NCBI GenBank assembly: GCA_002309015.1 | Contig: DBWM01000033.1 | Location: forward strand, 321-59,965 | Source: Myxococcales bacterium UBA1238 | Lineage (GTDB): Bacteria; Myxococcota_A; Bradymonadia; UBA7976; UBA1532 | Direction of reading: 5' to 3' | DNA: 59,645 bases | Part shown: positions 52,475 through 59,645 of the stretch, in pieces | How positions within the stretch are numbered: the stretch's first letter is position 1 | Layout of the letters: each line of letters opens with the position of its first letter | Program-made: the position numbers and the translations under genes | The notes under the pieces: generated by a model | What the model saw: only the letters and a program-made list of their open reading frames with translations | Told to the model about the DNA's origin: nothing | The model's database searches: none

Positions 52475-53905
52475 TTAAGCCTCTTCGCGCAAACCGAACT
52501 CTTTCATTTTGATCTGAAGCGATTTTCGCGAAATTTCAAGCAGCTTGGCCGCCTGAGTCACATTGCCGCCCGTCTCCATGAGCGCTCGCTCGCAAAGCTC
52601 CCGCTCCAGACGCCGCGTCGTCGTGCGCACCGCATCCTTGAGACCCAGCTTCGCATCGCCTTTCACGCTCGTCGCCTCACAAAGACGCGCATCCGCCGCA
52701 TGACCGCACAGCGCATCGCCCGAAAGATCCTCGGCTTCGATCAAAACCGAGTCGCTTAAAAGCAGCGTGCGTTCGAGCACATTTTCGAGCTGGCGCACAT
52801 TGCCCGGCCAGGGCTGAGCGCAGAGCCAGTCGAGGGCATTTTGCGAAAGATGGCGGCCTTCCTTACCCAGACGCGCCCCACAGCGCTCCAGAATGTAATC
52901 CACGAGCAGCGGAATGTCGTCCAGGCGATCGCGCAGAGGCGGCAGGCGGATCGGCACCACATTCAGGCGGTAATAGAGATCCTCGCGAAAGCGACCTTCC
53001 GCCACTTCGCGGGCCAGATCGCGATTGGTCGCCGTCACCAGGCGCACGTCCACGTGGCAGGTCCGCACGCCGCCCACGCGCTCAAACTCGCCTTCCTGCA
53101 CCGCGCGCAAAAGCTTCACCTGCATCTCGCTGTTGATCTCGCCGATCTCGTCCAGAAACAGCGTGCCGCCGTCGGCCAGCTCAAAGCGCCCGGGTTTGGA
53201 AGTGACCGCGCCCGTAAAGGCGCCCTTTTCGTACCCAAAGAGCTCGGATTCGATCAGATTCTGCGGGATTGCGGCGCAGTTGACCTTGATGAACGGCTTT
53301 TGTGCGCGGGGCGATTCGGCATGCAGCGCGCGGGCCACAAGCTCCTTGCCGGTGCCGCTTTCACCTTCGACCAAAACCGTGGAAGGCGTAGGCGCGATGC
53401 GGCCTAACAATTCAAAAACATTACACATTGCGGCCGAGCGGCCGATGATCCCAAAGCGTCCTTTCGGCTTTTCAGCAGTCGTCTGAACGGCCTCTTCCGT
53501 TGCCTGCAGCGACAAATCGGGCAGCATCCCGTTTAAGCGCCAGGTCTCGACGGCTTTATGCAGGATCTTGCGCAGCTCATCCTGATCGTAGGGCTTGGTC
53601 ACAAAATCGAAGGCACCGAGCTTTAACGCCTCGACGGCGGTATCGACCGTCCCGTGAGCGGTCACCACGATCACCGGCAGATGGGGCTGCTCCGAAAGCA
53701 CCTGGCGCAACAACCCCATCCCGTCCAGACGCGGCATCCGCAGATCGGTCAGCATCGCCGCAAACGGCAGCTCGCCCCGCAAAGTCTCGAGCGCCTCCAC
53801 GCCATCGCAGGCGGCCACAACCTCATAACCCTCGCGACGAAGCAATGCGCCCAGCACCTTGCGCAGGTTCACCTCGTCATCGACCACCAAGACGCGAGGC
53901 TTCAT
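52475..53905 (-). CDS. Sigma-54-dependent response regulator (NtrC family)
   Basis: 476 residues in three domains. The receiver (1-120) has phospho-acceptor Asp54 (LTDLRMPRLDG) and the conserved Lys in FVTKPYD. The AAA+ domain (about 155-385) has Walker A GESGTGKE, the GAFTGA loop that contacts sigma-54, LFLDEIGE and an arginine-finger region. A C-terminal Fis-type helix-turn-helix (about 430-470) has GGNVTQAAKLLEISRKSLQI. When phosphorylated it should activate sigma-54 promoters. No histidine kinase is adjacent. ATG 53905 lies 2 bp after der, with GAGGAG inside the end of der. Confidence 0.92.
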   Translation of the reverse strand: MKPRVLVVDDEVNLRKVLGALLRREGYEVVAACDGVEALETLRGELPFAAMLTDLRMPRLDGMGLLRQVLSEQPHLPVIVVTAHGTVDTAVEALKLGAFDFVTKPYDQDELRKILHKAVETWRLNGMLPDLSLQATEEAVQTTAEKPKGRFGIIGRSAAMCNVFELLGRIAPTPSTVLVEGESGTGKELVARALHAESPRAQKPFIKVNCAAIPQNLIESELFGYEKGAFTGAVTSKPGRFELADGGTLFLDEIGEINSEMQVKLLRAVQEGEFERVGGVRTCHVDVRLVTATNRDLAREVAEGRFREDLYYRLNVVPIRLPPLRDRLDDIPLLVDYILERCGARLGKEGRHLSQNALDWLCAQPWPGNVRQLENVLERTLLLSDSVLIEAEDLSGDALCGHAADARLCEATSVKGDAKLGLKDAVRTTTRRLERELCERALMETGGNVTQAAKLLEISRKSLQIKMKEFGLREEA

Positions 53906-53907
53906 CC

Positions 53908-55251
53908 CTACTCCTCGGACTCCATATCGAAGGGATTCTTTTTACCCCTAAAGACCAGCCGCACCGGCGTGCCCTCGACGGGGAAGGCTTCGCGGAACTG
54001 ATTGAGCAAAAAGCGCTTGTAACTGAAATGCACCGCGTTTTCGTCGTTGCAGGAGACCACGATCGTAGGCGGAGCGATGCGGGCCTGAGTCGCGTAATAG
54101 AGTCGCAGGCGGCGTCCGTTGACCACCGGCGGGCTGTGCTTCGCCATCGCATCCTGGAGCCAGCGGTTCAACAACCCGGTGGTGGCCCGGAAGCGATGCG
54201 CCTCGCGCACCTGATCGACCATCTCCAGCAGCTTTGAAACGCGCTGACCCGTAAGACCCGAAATGAAGGTGACCGGCGCATAGCTTGCAAAGGGCATCTT
54301 CAGTTCGAGCTGTTCGCGGTAATTTTGGGCGGTCTTCGATTCTTTGTGCACGAGATCCCATTTGTTGACGGCGAGGATCAGGCCGCGGCCCTTTTCGTTG
54401 GCCATGCCCACGATGCGCGCGTCCTGTTCGGTGGGGCCTTCGGGACCGTCGATCAGCACGATCGCCACATGGCAGCGCTCGATAGCCCGCAGGGTGCGCA
54501 TCACGCTGTAACCTTCGCTCGAATGGGGATCGATGCCCCGGCTGCGCCGCAAACCCGCCGTATCGATGAGCACGTAGCGCTTGCCGTTTAACTCGAGCAC
54601 GGAATCGATCGCATCGCGCGTGGTCCCTGCAACCGAATCGACGATCATGCGCTCTTCGCCCAAAAGGCGGTTTGTGAGCGTCGATTTGCCCACGTTGGGT
54701 CGCCCCAGAAGCGCCACGCGGATCTCGTCGGTGTCGTCGTCCTCTTCATCCTTATATGGGGGCAGAATCTCGGCCAGCGCATCGAGCAGCAAGCCCACGC
54801 CGCGACCGTGCTCCGCAGAGACCGCAAACAGGCGATCCACACCGAGCTCATAAAATTCGCCCACCGCCGGATCCTGATGCTGACCGTCCACCTTGTTGAC
54901 CGCCAGCAGCACATGCCCCGTATATTGCCGCAAAATCTGCGCCACTTCGCGATCCGCAGGCAGAATGCCGCTTTGCACGTCGACCACAAAGATAACCGCC
55001 TCAGCCTCTTCGATGGCGAGCAGCGCCTGACGCCGCATCGAGGCCAGAATCCCCGACTCCGCTTCCGGCTCAAAGCCGCCGGTATCCACAACCGAAAAAT
55101 CGATGCCCGCCCAGGTCGCATCTCCGATATTGCGATCCCGGGTCACTCCAGGCGTATCGAGCACGATGGCCGCTTTTTTGCCCACGATGCGGTTAAAAAG
55201 CGTCGATTTGCCCACATTGGGACGCCCCACAATGGCGACGATCGGTTTCAT
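53908..55251 (-). CDS. der: Ribosome assembly GTPase Der (EngA)
   Basis: 447 residues. Two tandem Era-type GTPase domains, each with GRPNVGKST (near 9 and about 180), DTPG/DTAG G3 motifs (VLDTPGVTRD, LIDTAGLRR) and NKVD/NKWD G4 motifs, then a KH-like domain (about 355-440). It is needed for 50S maturation. ATG 55251 with AAGGA upstream is preferred over a TTG at 55257. It sits between era and the NtrC-type gene, probably in one operon. Confidence 0.95.
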   Translation of the reverse strand: MKPIVAIVGRPNVGKSTLFNRIVGKKAAIVLDTPGVTRDRNIGDATWAGIDFSVVDTGGFEPEAESGILASMRRQALLAIEEAEAVIFVVDVQSGILPADREVAQILRQYTGHVLLAVNKVDGQHQDPAVGEFYELGVDRLFAVSAEHGRGVGLLLDALAEILPPYKDEEDDDTDEIRVALLGRPNVGKSTLTNRLLGEERMIVDSVAGTTRDAIDSVLELNGKRYVLIDTAGLRRSRGIDPHSSEGYSVMRTLRAIERCHVAIVLIDGPEGPTEQDARIVGMANEKGRGLILAVNKWDLVHKESKTAQNYREQLELKMPFASYAPVTFISGLTGQRVSKLLEMVDQVREAHRFRATTGLLNRWLQDAMAKHSPPVVNGRRLRLYYATQARIAPPTIVVSCNDENAVHFSYKRFLLNQFREAFPVEGTPVRLVFRGKKNPFDMESEE

Positions 55252-55263
55252 ACACAACTTTCC

Positions 55264-56175
55264 TTATTCGTAACCAAACTTGCGCAAACTCGAAGCATTG
55301 TGGGTCCAGGCCTTCTCGACGCGCACAAACAGCGTCAGATGCACCTGAACGCCCAGAAGCCGCTCCAGATCCGCGCGCGCAGCCTGCCCAATCGACTTGA
55401 TCATCTGCCCGTTCCGACCGATCACGATGCCTTTTTGCGAATCCCGCTCCACGTGAATGAGCGCATCGATGTCGACCATGCCGTCTTTGGAGCGATCGCG
55501 CCATTGCTCCACCGTCACCGCCACCGAATACGGCAATTCCTTGTCGAGATTGCGGAAGATCTTTTCGCGCACGATCTCGGCGGCAATGAACCGCTCGGGC
55601 AAATCGGTGAGCGCATCTTTGGGGTAGAGCGCGGGCCCCTCGGGCAACGCCTTGATGAACAGGCGCACGAGCTCATCCACGCCCTCGCCCGTCATCGCGC
55701 TGATCGGCACGATCTCCAGAAAGTCGTACTCTCCGTAAGCCGCCATCGCGGGCAGCAGCCGATCGTGAGGCAAACGATCGATCTTATTTAAAATCAAGAA
55801 GCGCTTTTTATCGATCCCGCGAAGCTGCTCCAGAATCTCACGGGTCATGTCCCCGATGCCCACCTGCAAATCAGGCCCGGTGCCCGCCTCAACCAACAGC
55901 GCCACCGCATCGCAATCGCCGATCGCCCCCTGCGCCACATCGACCATGTAACGATTGAGCGGCCTGGTGGAGCGGTGAATGCCGGGAGTATCGATGAAGA
56001 TCACCTGCGCGTTGTCGCGGGTTAAGACCCCGGGAATGCGGTTCCGCGTCGTTTGCGGCCTCGCCGAGGTGATCGCGATCTTTTCGCCCAGCATGCGATT
56101 GAGCAATGTGGATTTGCCCACGTTGGGGCGCCCGATGAGGGTGACGAATCCGCAGCGGAATGGCTCTTTACCCAC
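55264..56175 (-). CDS. era: GTPase Era
   Basis: 303 residues. Era-type G domain: GRPNVGKSTLLN, FIDTPGIHRSTRPLN and ILNKIDRLP. A C-terminal KH domain (VIGRNGQMIKSIG) binds the 3' end of 16S rRNA during 30S assembly. GTG 56175 is chosen because GGGAGG lies 5 bp upstream and the protein then begins GKEPFRCGFVTLIG. Der follows after 12 bp. The 236-bp gap upstream, shared with the divergent hslO, holds no gene. Confidence 0.95.
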   Translation of the reverse strand: MGKEPFRCGFVTLIGRPNVGKSTLLNRMLGEKIAITSARPQTTRNRIPGVLTRDNAQVIFIDTPGIHRSTRPLNRYMVDVAQGAIGDCDAVALLVEAGTGPDLQVGIGDMTREILEQLRGIDKKRFLILNKIDRLPHDRLLPAMAAYGEYDFLEIVPISAMTGEGVDELVRLFIKALPEGPALYPKDALTDLPERFIAAEIVREKIFRNLDKELPYSVAVTVEQWRDRSKDGMVDIDALIHVERDSQKGIVIGRNGQMIKSIGQAARADLERLLGVQVHLTLFVRVEKAWTHNASSLRKFGYE

Positions 56176-56411
56176 GGCGTCCTCCCAAAAAAAGACAAAG
56201 TGGCAGCTTATAGCGCCCAGACGCAGCAGAAACAAGCCGCACAGAGCCCCAGACGCCCCAAAATCCGCCTGCCCCGAGCCCTCCTGCGCCCTCGAATCCT
56301 CCGTTTTCGCCTGCCTCGGCGCCTTCTACGCCCCCGACCGCCCGTCCGCCGCAATGGATCTCCACAAACGCGCGGCGATCGATTAAAAGAGTGCAAATTT
56401 TTGAGGTCACT

Positions 56412-57311
56412 ATGGGTATCAATTTTTGTGGCGAAAAGGATCGCCTGATTCACGTGATGGCCTGCGACGACACCCTGCGCGGCATCGCGGTGCAGCACGG
56501 GCAAATGGCGGCTCAGATGGTGCGCGCCGTCGATGCAGGGCCCCTCGCAGCGGAAGCGCTCTGCCAGTCGGTGGGCGCGGTGATGATGATGGCCGCCTTG
56601 TTAAAAGATCGGCAGCAGGTGGGCCTTCAAATCAACGGTGACGGTCCGTTGGGCGAGATTTATGCGGTCTCAGACGCCCGTCTGCACGTCCGCGCCTCGA
56701 TCGCGGGTCTTCACGCCGAAGCGCCCTCGATGGCCGAAGGCATCGGTACCGGTCGCTTAAAGGTGATCCGCAAACTGGACGAATACGAACCCGCCTACAC
56801 CGGCATCATCGAGCTCGAGCAGAGCGAAATTGCCGGGGATCTGGCGCGTTATTTTGTGCAGAGCGAACAAATCCCCACGGCGCTCGCGCTGGGCGAAACG
56901 CTCTCTCCCGATGGCGTCACCGCAGCAGGCGGTTTTTTGATTCAGGCTCTGCCCGGCGTCAAAGATCGCGATCTCGATCAAATGATCGAGCGCATTCAAA
57001 ACTTTGGACCGCTCTCGCAGCATCTCGACCAGTCGCCCGAAGCGATCCTGAAGCAGCTTCTGCCCGATCACCACATCGTAGAAGAACAAAAACCCTGCTT
57101 CTACTGCCCCTGCTCGCGCGAATTGTTTGCCCGCCGCTTAGTGTCGCTGGGCGAAAAAGATCTCAGAGAGCTCGCCGATGAAGAGCAGACCGAAGTCCTC
57201 TGCCATTTTTGCGGCACGCGCTATCAGTTCGATCAACAGCAAATGCGCGCCCTGCTGCTCGGCGCCCAAATTCACGACGAATACCATCCTCAGGCAAAGA
57301 CAACAAAATGA
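56412..57311 (+). CDS. hslO: Redox-regulated chaperone Hsp33
   Basis: 299 residues. Substrate-binding fold with family blocks GPLAAEALCQSVGAVMMMAA and LKDRQQVGLQINGDGPLGEI, then a C-terminal zinc switch: FYCPCSRE and VLCHFCGTRYQF give the CxC and CxxC cysteines. Oxidation releases zinc and activates the holdase. ATG 56412 has GAGGT upstream, better than the GTG at 56391. The stop overlaps the next start (ATGA). Confidence 0.93.
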   Translation: MGINFCGEKDRLIHVMACDDTLRGIAVQHGQMAAQMVRAVDAGPLAAEALCQSVGAVMMMAALLKDRQQVGLQINGDGPLGEIYAVSDARLHVRASIAGLHAEAPSMAEGIGTGRLKVIRKLDEYEPAYTGIIELEQSEIAGDLARYFVQSEQIPTALALGETLSPDGVTAAGGFLIQALPGVKDRDLDQMIERIQNFGPLSQHLDQSPEAILKQLLPDHHIVEEQKPCFYCPCSRELFARRLVSLGEKDLRELADEEQTEVLCHFCGTRYQFDQQQMRALLLGAQIHDEYHPQAKTTK

Positions 57312-57766
57312 AGACCAACCCTCTCGCTCCCTTTAATACTCAGGAGATCGTCAATCTCTCAAAGAAGGTGCAGGCGCTCGTTCGCGCCCCGGAATGGCAG
57401 GTTTGCGTCGCAGATGCCCATTTTGGAGATGCAAAAATGACCGTCGCCACGCTCGAAGCTTACGGATTCCAGAATGTGGAACTCGCGCTCAGCGGTCAGG
57501 AAGTCTCCGGCTGGCTGCAAACCACGCGCGGACAGCGTCTGCTTTTCAGCTCGAACCAACTCCCCGACATGAACTTTGCGGATTTGGCGCGCTTTATCAT
57601 GTCCGATCCCCATTGCCGCGAAACCAGGCTGATCCTGCTCGATCACTTTGATGACGAGACGCAGAAAGCCTGCCAGCGAAACGGCGCAACCTATTGTTTT
57701 CAAAAGCCTTTAACCGAAGCGCTGCTCATCCAGCTCCTGCAGGAACTCCCCTCCTCTGACGAATAA
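57308..57766 (+). CDS. Pseudo-receiver (response-regulator fold without phospho-Asp)
   Basis: 152 residues. The receiver-like fold is VCVADAHFGDAKMTVATLEA, VELALSGQE, LLFSSNQLPDMN and YCFQKPLT. The usual Asp at the end of strand 3 is Ser (81/82), and only one Asp stands in the acidic pocket, but the conserved Lys (133) and the Pro after it are kept. It probably signals by protein contact without phosphorylation. It starts within the hslO stop (ATGA) and the methyltransferase follows after 1 bp, so all three are co-expressed. Confidence 0.6.
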   Translation: MKTNPLAPFNTQEIVNLSKKVQALVRAPEWQVCVADAHFGDAKMTVATLEAYGFQNVELALSGQEVSGWLQTTRGQRLLFSSNQLPDMNFADLARFIMSDPHCRETRLILLDHFDDETQKACQRNGATYCFQKPLTEALLIQLLQELPSSDE

Positions 57767-57767
57767 G

Positions 57768-58943
57768 ATGCAAAGCTCACCTCTCGAAGACGCGGTTGCC
57801 GCTCAATTCTCCCATTTTTGCTACCCCGATCCCCGCATCCCCGTCGAAATGCGGCGGCCCTGGAACGATCCCTCCATTTACGGCGCCGTTTACTGGCCCG
57901 ATCACCCCGATCGCAGCGACGGTCAGTTTTTGGTTGCAGGCTGCGGCACATCGGAAGCGGTCGCCCTCGCAATCCGAAACCCTTCGGCGCAAATCTGGGC
58001 CATCGACGTGAGCGAACCGAGCATTAAAGCGCAACAAGAGCTCGCGAATCGCATGGGCATCGGTAACATCACATTGAAGCATCTGCCCATCGAGCGCGCT
58101 GAAGAGTTGGGGCAAAATTTCGATTTCATCAGCGCAGGCGGCGTTTTGCACCATCTGGCCTCGCCTCTGGAGGGCCTTCGCGTCCTGGGTCGCCTGCTCA
58201 AGGAAGACGGCGTCATCGCAGCTGCAGTCTACAGCCATTGCGCGCGCGTGGGCCTCGATATGCTGCGCGAAGCCTTTAAAACCCTCGATCTCAAGCAGGA
58301 CGATAGCGGCATCGCTCTGGTGCGCTCCGCGTTAGCGACCTTAAAACCCACAAATCCCGCAGCTTCATGGCTCACGATGACCGGTGAACAGGGGCAGATG
58401 GACAGCCATCTGGTCGACAGCTTTTTGCCCGCCCGCGAGCGCGATTTTACGGTCGCCGAGCTGCTCGACTGGGTGGAAGAAGCCGATCTGCAGTTCCAGG
58501 GCTGGCTCGAAAATGCGCCCTACCACATCGACAGCCTGCTTCCGCCCGAAAACCCCCTGTTTCAAACCCTTTCGCGCCTGGAGGATCGCCGCCACTGGTC
58601 CGTGATGGAGCGCCTCAACCCCACGCCCGATCACTGCTTTATCGCGTGCAAAAAATCGCGGGATCTCGCCCATTACGCCCTCGATTTTCAAAGTCCGCGC
58701 CTGCTTTCGGCGATTCCCGGACGCCGCTACCCCACAACCGAGCGCTACCCCACGCTGCCCTACGATCCCCGAAATCCCCTGCACGACGCGATCTATCGGC
58801 TCATCGACGGGCAAACGCCCTTCTCCGGCATCCTCGATCGCCTGCAGACCGACAGCCCGCGCCCCCAAATCGAAGCCCTCGCCCGTGCCTTCCTCCGCCA
58901 TTTATGGCGTAAGGATGCGGTTTTCTTCCGGTTTGAAGCATAA
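57768..58943 (+). CDS. Class I SAM-dependent methyltransferase with C-terminal extension
   Basis: 391 residues. The methyltransferase core (about 45-160) has motif I FLVAGCGTSEAVALA, AIDVSEPSIK, LPIERAEELGQNFDFI and GGVLHHLASPLEGL. The C-terminal 200 residues (TVAELLDWVEEADLQFQGW and on) match the bacterial proteins that carry this core with a long extension; their substrate is unknown to me. It ends 3 bp before a strong terminator. Third gene of the hslO operon. Confidence 0.8.
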   Translation: MQSSPLEDAVAAQFSHFCYPDPRIPVEMRRPWNDPSIYGAVYWPDHPDRSDGQFLVAGCGTSEAVALAIRNPSAQIWAIDVSEPSIKAQQELANRMGIGNITLKHLPIERAEELGQNFDFISAGGVLHHLASPLEGLRVLGRLLKEDGVIAAAVYSHCARVGLDMLREAFKTLDLKQDDSGIALVRSALATLKPTNPAASWLTMTGEQGQMDSHLVDSFLPARERDFTVAELLDWVEEADLQFQGWLENAPYHIDSLLPPENPLFQTLSRLEDRRHWSVMERLNPTPDHCFIACKKSRDLAHYALDFQSPRLLSAIPGRRYPTTERYPTLPYDPRNPLHDAIYRLIDGQTPFSGILDRLQTDSPRPQIEALARAFLRHLWRKDAVFFRFEA

Positions 58944-58945
58944 AA

Positions 58946-58972
58946 AAAGCGGAGCCCGAAGAACTCCGCTTT
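58946..58972. terminator. Bidirectional intrinsic terminator
   Basis: AAAGCGGAG (58946-58954) pairs perfectly with CTCCGCTTT (58964-58972) over a 9-base loop. A-tract and T-tract on either side suit both strands. It lies between the convergent methyltransferase and AgmX/PglI genes. Confidence 0.85.
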
Positions 58973-58993
58973 CGTTCAACCCTTCGCCTCAGA

Positions 58994-59645
58994 TTACAGG
59001 CTGTAAGGCATATTGATGCGCATCGGCGAACCCGTAAACTTCGGGAATTTAAGCTTTTTTGCCGCATCCGAGACGCAGTTGCCCAAAGGCGTACCCGCAA
59101 AAGGCGCCGCCACCGAAGCTTCGCTCACATCGCCCGATCCCTGAATCAGGACGGTGACCGTCACCTTGCCCGTCTCGTTGTTCTTGTTGCAGCCTTTCAC
59201 GCGACTGTTAAACGGCTTCATCACCTTGAGCACGTCGTTTCGGCCCAGCTGTGCAGGCAATGTGGGATCCACGGGCGCAGTGGAAGCGGGCTTGGATGTG
59301 CCGCCTTTGTTGGAGAGTCCGCCGAGCAAAGCATCCGCGTCGCTGGTCGAAGACTTTGTGCTCGTCGTCTTGGGCGTCTTGGGCGCTGCCGGCGCATCGT
59401 TCTTGGCTGCGGTTGAGGTCGTTTTTGAGGTATGCGTGGTCGTCTTTTTGGTTTTGCCGTCGTTGTGGGTCGATTTTGAAGTCTCGGTGTCGGCTTTGGG
59501 AGCCTCCGACGCCGTTTGCGTACCTGCGACCTGCGTTCCCGGCATCGTTCCCGGCTGCACCCCAGGCATCGTTCCCGGCATCGTTCCCGGCTGAGCGACG
59601 TTCGGCATCCCCGGCTGAACCGGCATCACCCCAGGCATCCCCGGC
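58994..59645 (-). CDS. AgmX/PglI C-terminal domain protein (N-terminus beyond window)
   Basis: At least 216 residues; the frame runs off the right edge. The visible N-terminal part is a Pro/Gly/Met repeat linker (PGTMPGTMPGVQPGTMPGT), then Thr/Lys/Ser-rich sequence. The C-terminal domain (last 95 residues) has GRNDVLKVMKP, VKGCNKNN, LGNCVSDAAKKLKF and the end PMRINMPYSL. This closely parallels the GYF_2/AgmX protein at 24,295 (GCVEKM, RCVESQV, PMRIQLPFSL). It may also have an N-terminal membrane or GYF part outside the window. Confidence 0.8.
   Translation of the reverse strand, partial: PGMPGVMPVQPGMPNVAQPGTMPGTMPGVQPGTMPGTQVAGTQTASEAPKADTETSKSTHNDGKTKKTTTHTSKTTSTAAKNDAPAAPKTPKTTSTKSSTSDADALLGGLSNKGGTSKPASTAPVDPTLPAQLGRNDVLKVMKPFNSRVKGCNKNNETGKVTVTVLIQGSGDVSEASVAAPFAGTPLGNCVSDAAKKLKFPKFTGSPMRINMPYSL

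Overview
The window joins two different genomes or genome styles. Bases 1 to about 3,960 are AT-richer, use AGA/AGG arginine codons and A/T third positions, and read like a Clostridia-type Bacillota chromosome. They hold the tail of one gene, a transglutaminase-like lipoprotein, a SAM methyltransferase, and an ABC permease with the C-terminal half of its ATPase. Near 3,955-4,015, inside the Walker B/D-loop of that ATPase gene, composition switches abruptly to GC-rich, CGC/CTC/GCC-type codon use, which continues to the end. The reading frame stays open across the switch, so the ATPase is a hybrid. A metagenome assembly join at a conserved ABC motif is the simplest explanation; real recombination is possible.

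The rest (about 4,000-59,645) looks like one Gram-negative deltaproteobacterial genome, most likely Myxococcota or the related Bradymonadota group. Support comes from a giant surface protein with a MYXO-CTERM-like tail, two proteins with AgmX/PglI-type C-terminal domains (one with a GYF_2 domain), an FHA protein with the N-terminal module seen in myxobacterial FHA proteins, many lipoproteins, OmpA with thrombospondin type 3 repeats, LpxC, and RND/TolC efflux.

Layout. 4.5-8.7 kb: a small membrane/coiled-coil protein, a 42-bp repeat array, a twin P-domain lipoprotein, a class V aminotransferase. 8.7-14.0 kb (minus): an exonuclease/lipoprotein pair, then an S1 protein, a degenerate GGDEF protein and a calcineurin-like phosphoesterase in one operon. 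14.2-22.3 kb (plus): OmpA and the 2,011-residue surface protein. 22.5-28.5 kb (minus): TPR, ArfB, GYF/AgmX, a membrane-anchored protein, M18 aminopeptidase and an unknown protein. 28.8-31.6 kb (plus): AspT-like exchanger, PEGA lipoprotein and a PdxJ homologue lacking key residues. 31.6-36 kb (mostly minus): FHA, DHH phosphoesterase, tRNA-Leu(TAA), VWA lipoprotein, TyrRS. 36-42.4 kb (plus): zincin-like protein and a complete RND efflux operon. 42.4-49 kb: degenerate HAD protein, LpxC, small lipoprotein, PP2C phosphatase, PEGA protein, cysteine-cluster protein, FluC. 49.3-56.2 kb (minus): ClpV-N-domain coiled-coil protein, outer-membrane protein, and an era-der-NtrC operon. 56.4-58.9 kb (plus): Hsp33, pseudo-receiver, methyltransferase. 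The right edge cuts a second AgmX/PglI protein.

Core functions (TyrRS, Era, Der, ArfB, S1, LpxC, Hsp33, tRNA-Leu) are mixed with envelope and signalling genes. No transposase, phage gene, CRISPR array or replication origin was seen. The least explained parts are the hybrid ABC gene, the ClpV-N coiled-coil protein with its nearby PP2C/PEGA/cysteine-cluster genes, the catalytically altered PdxJ, and the 42-bp array.
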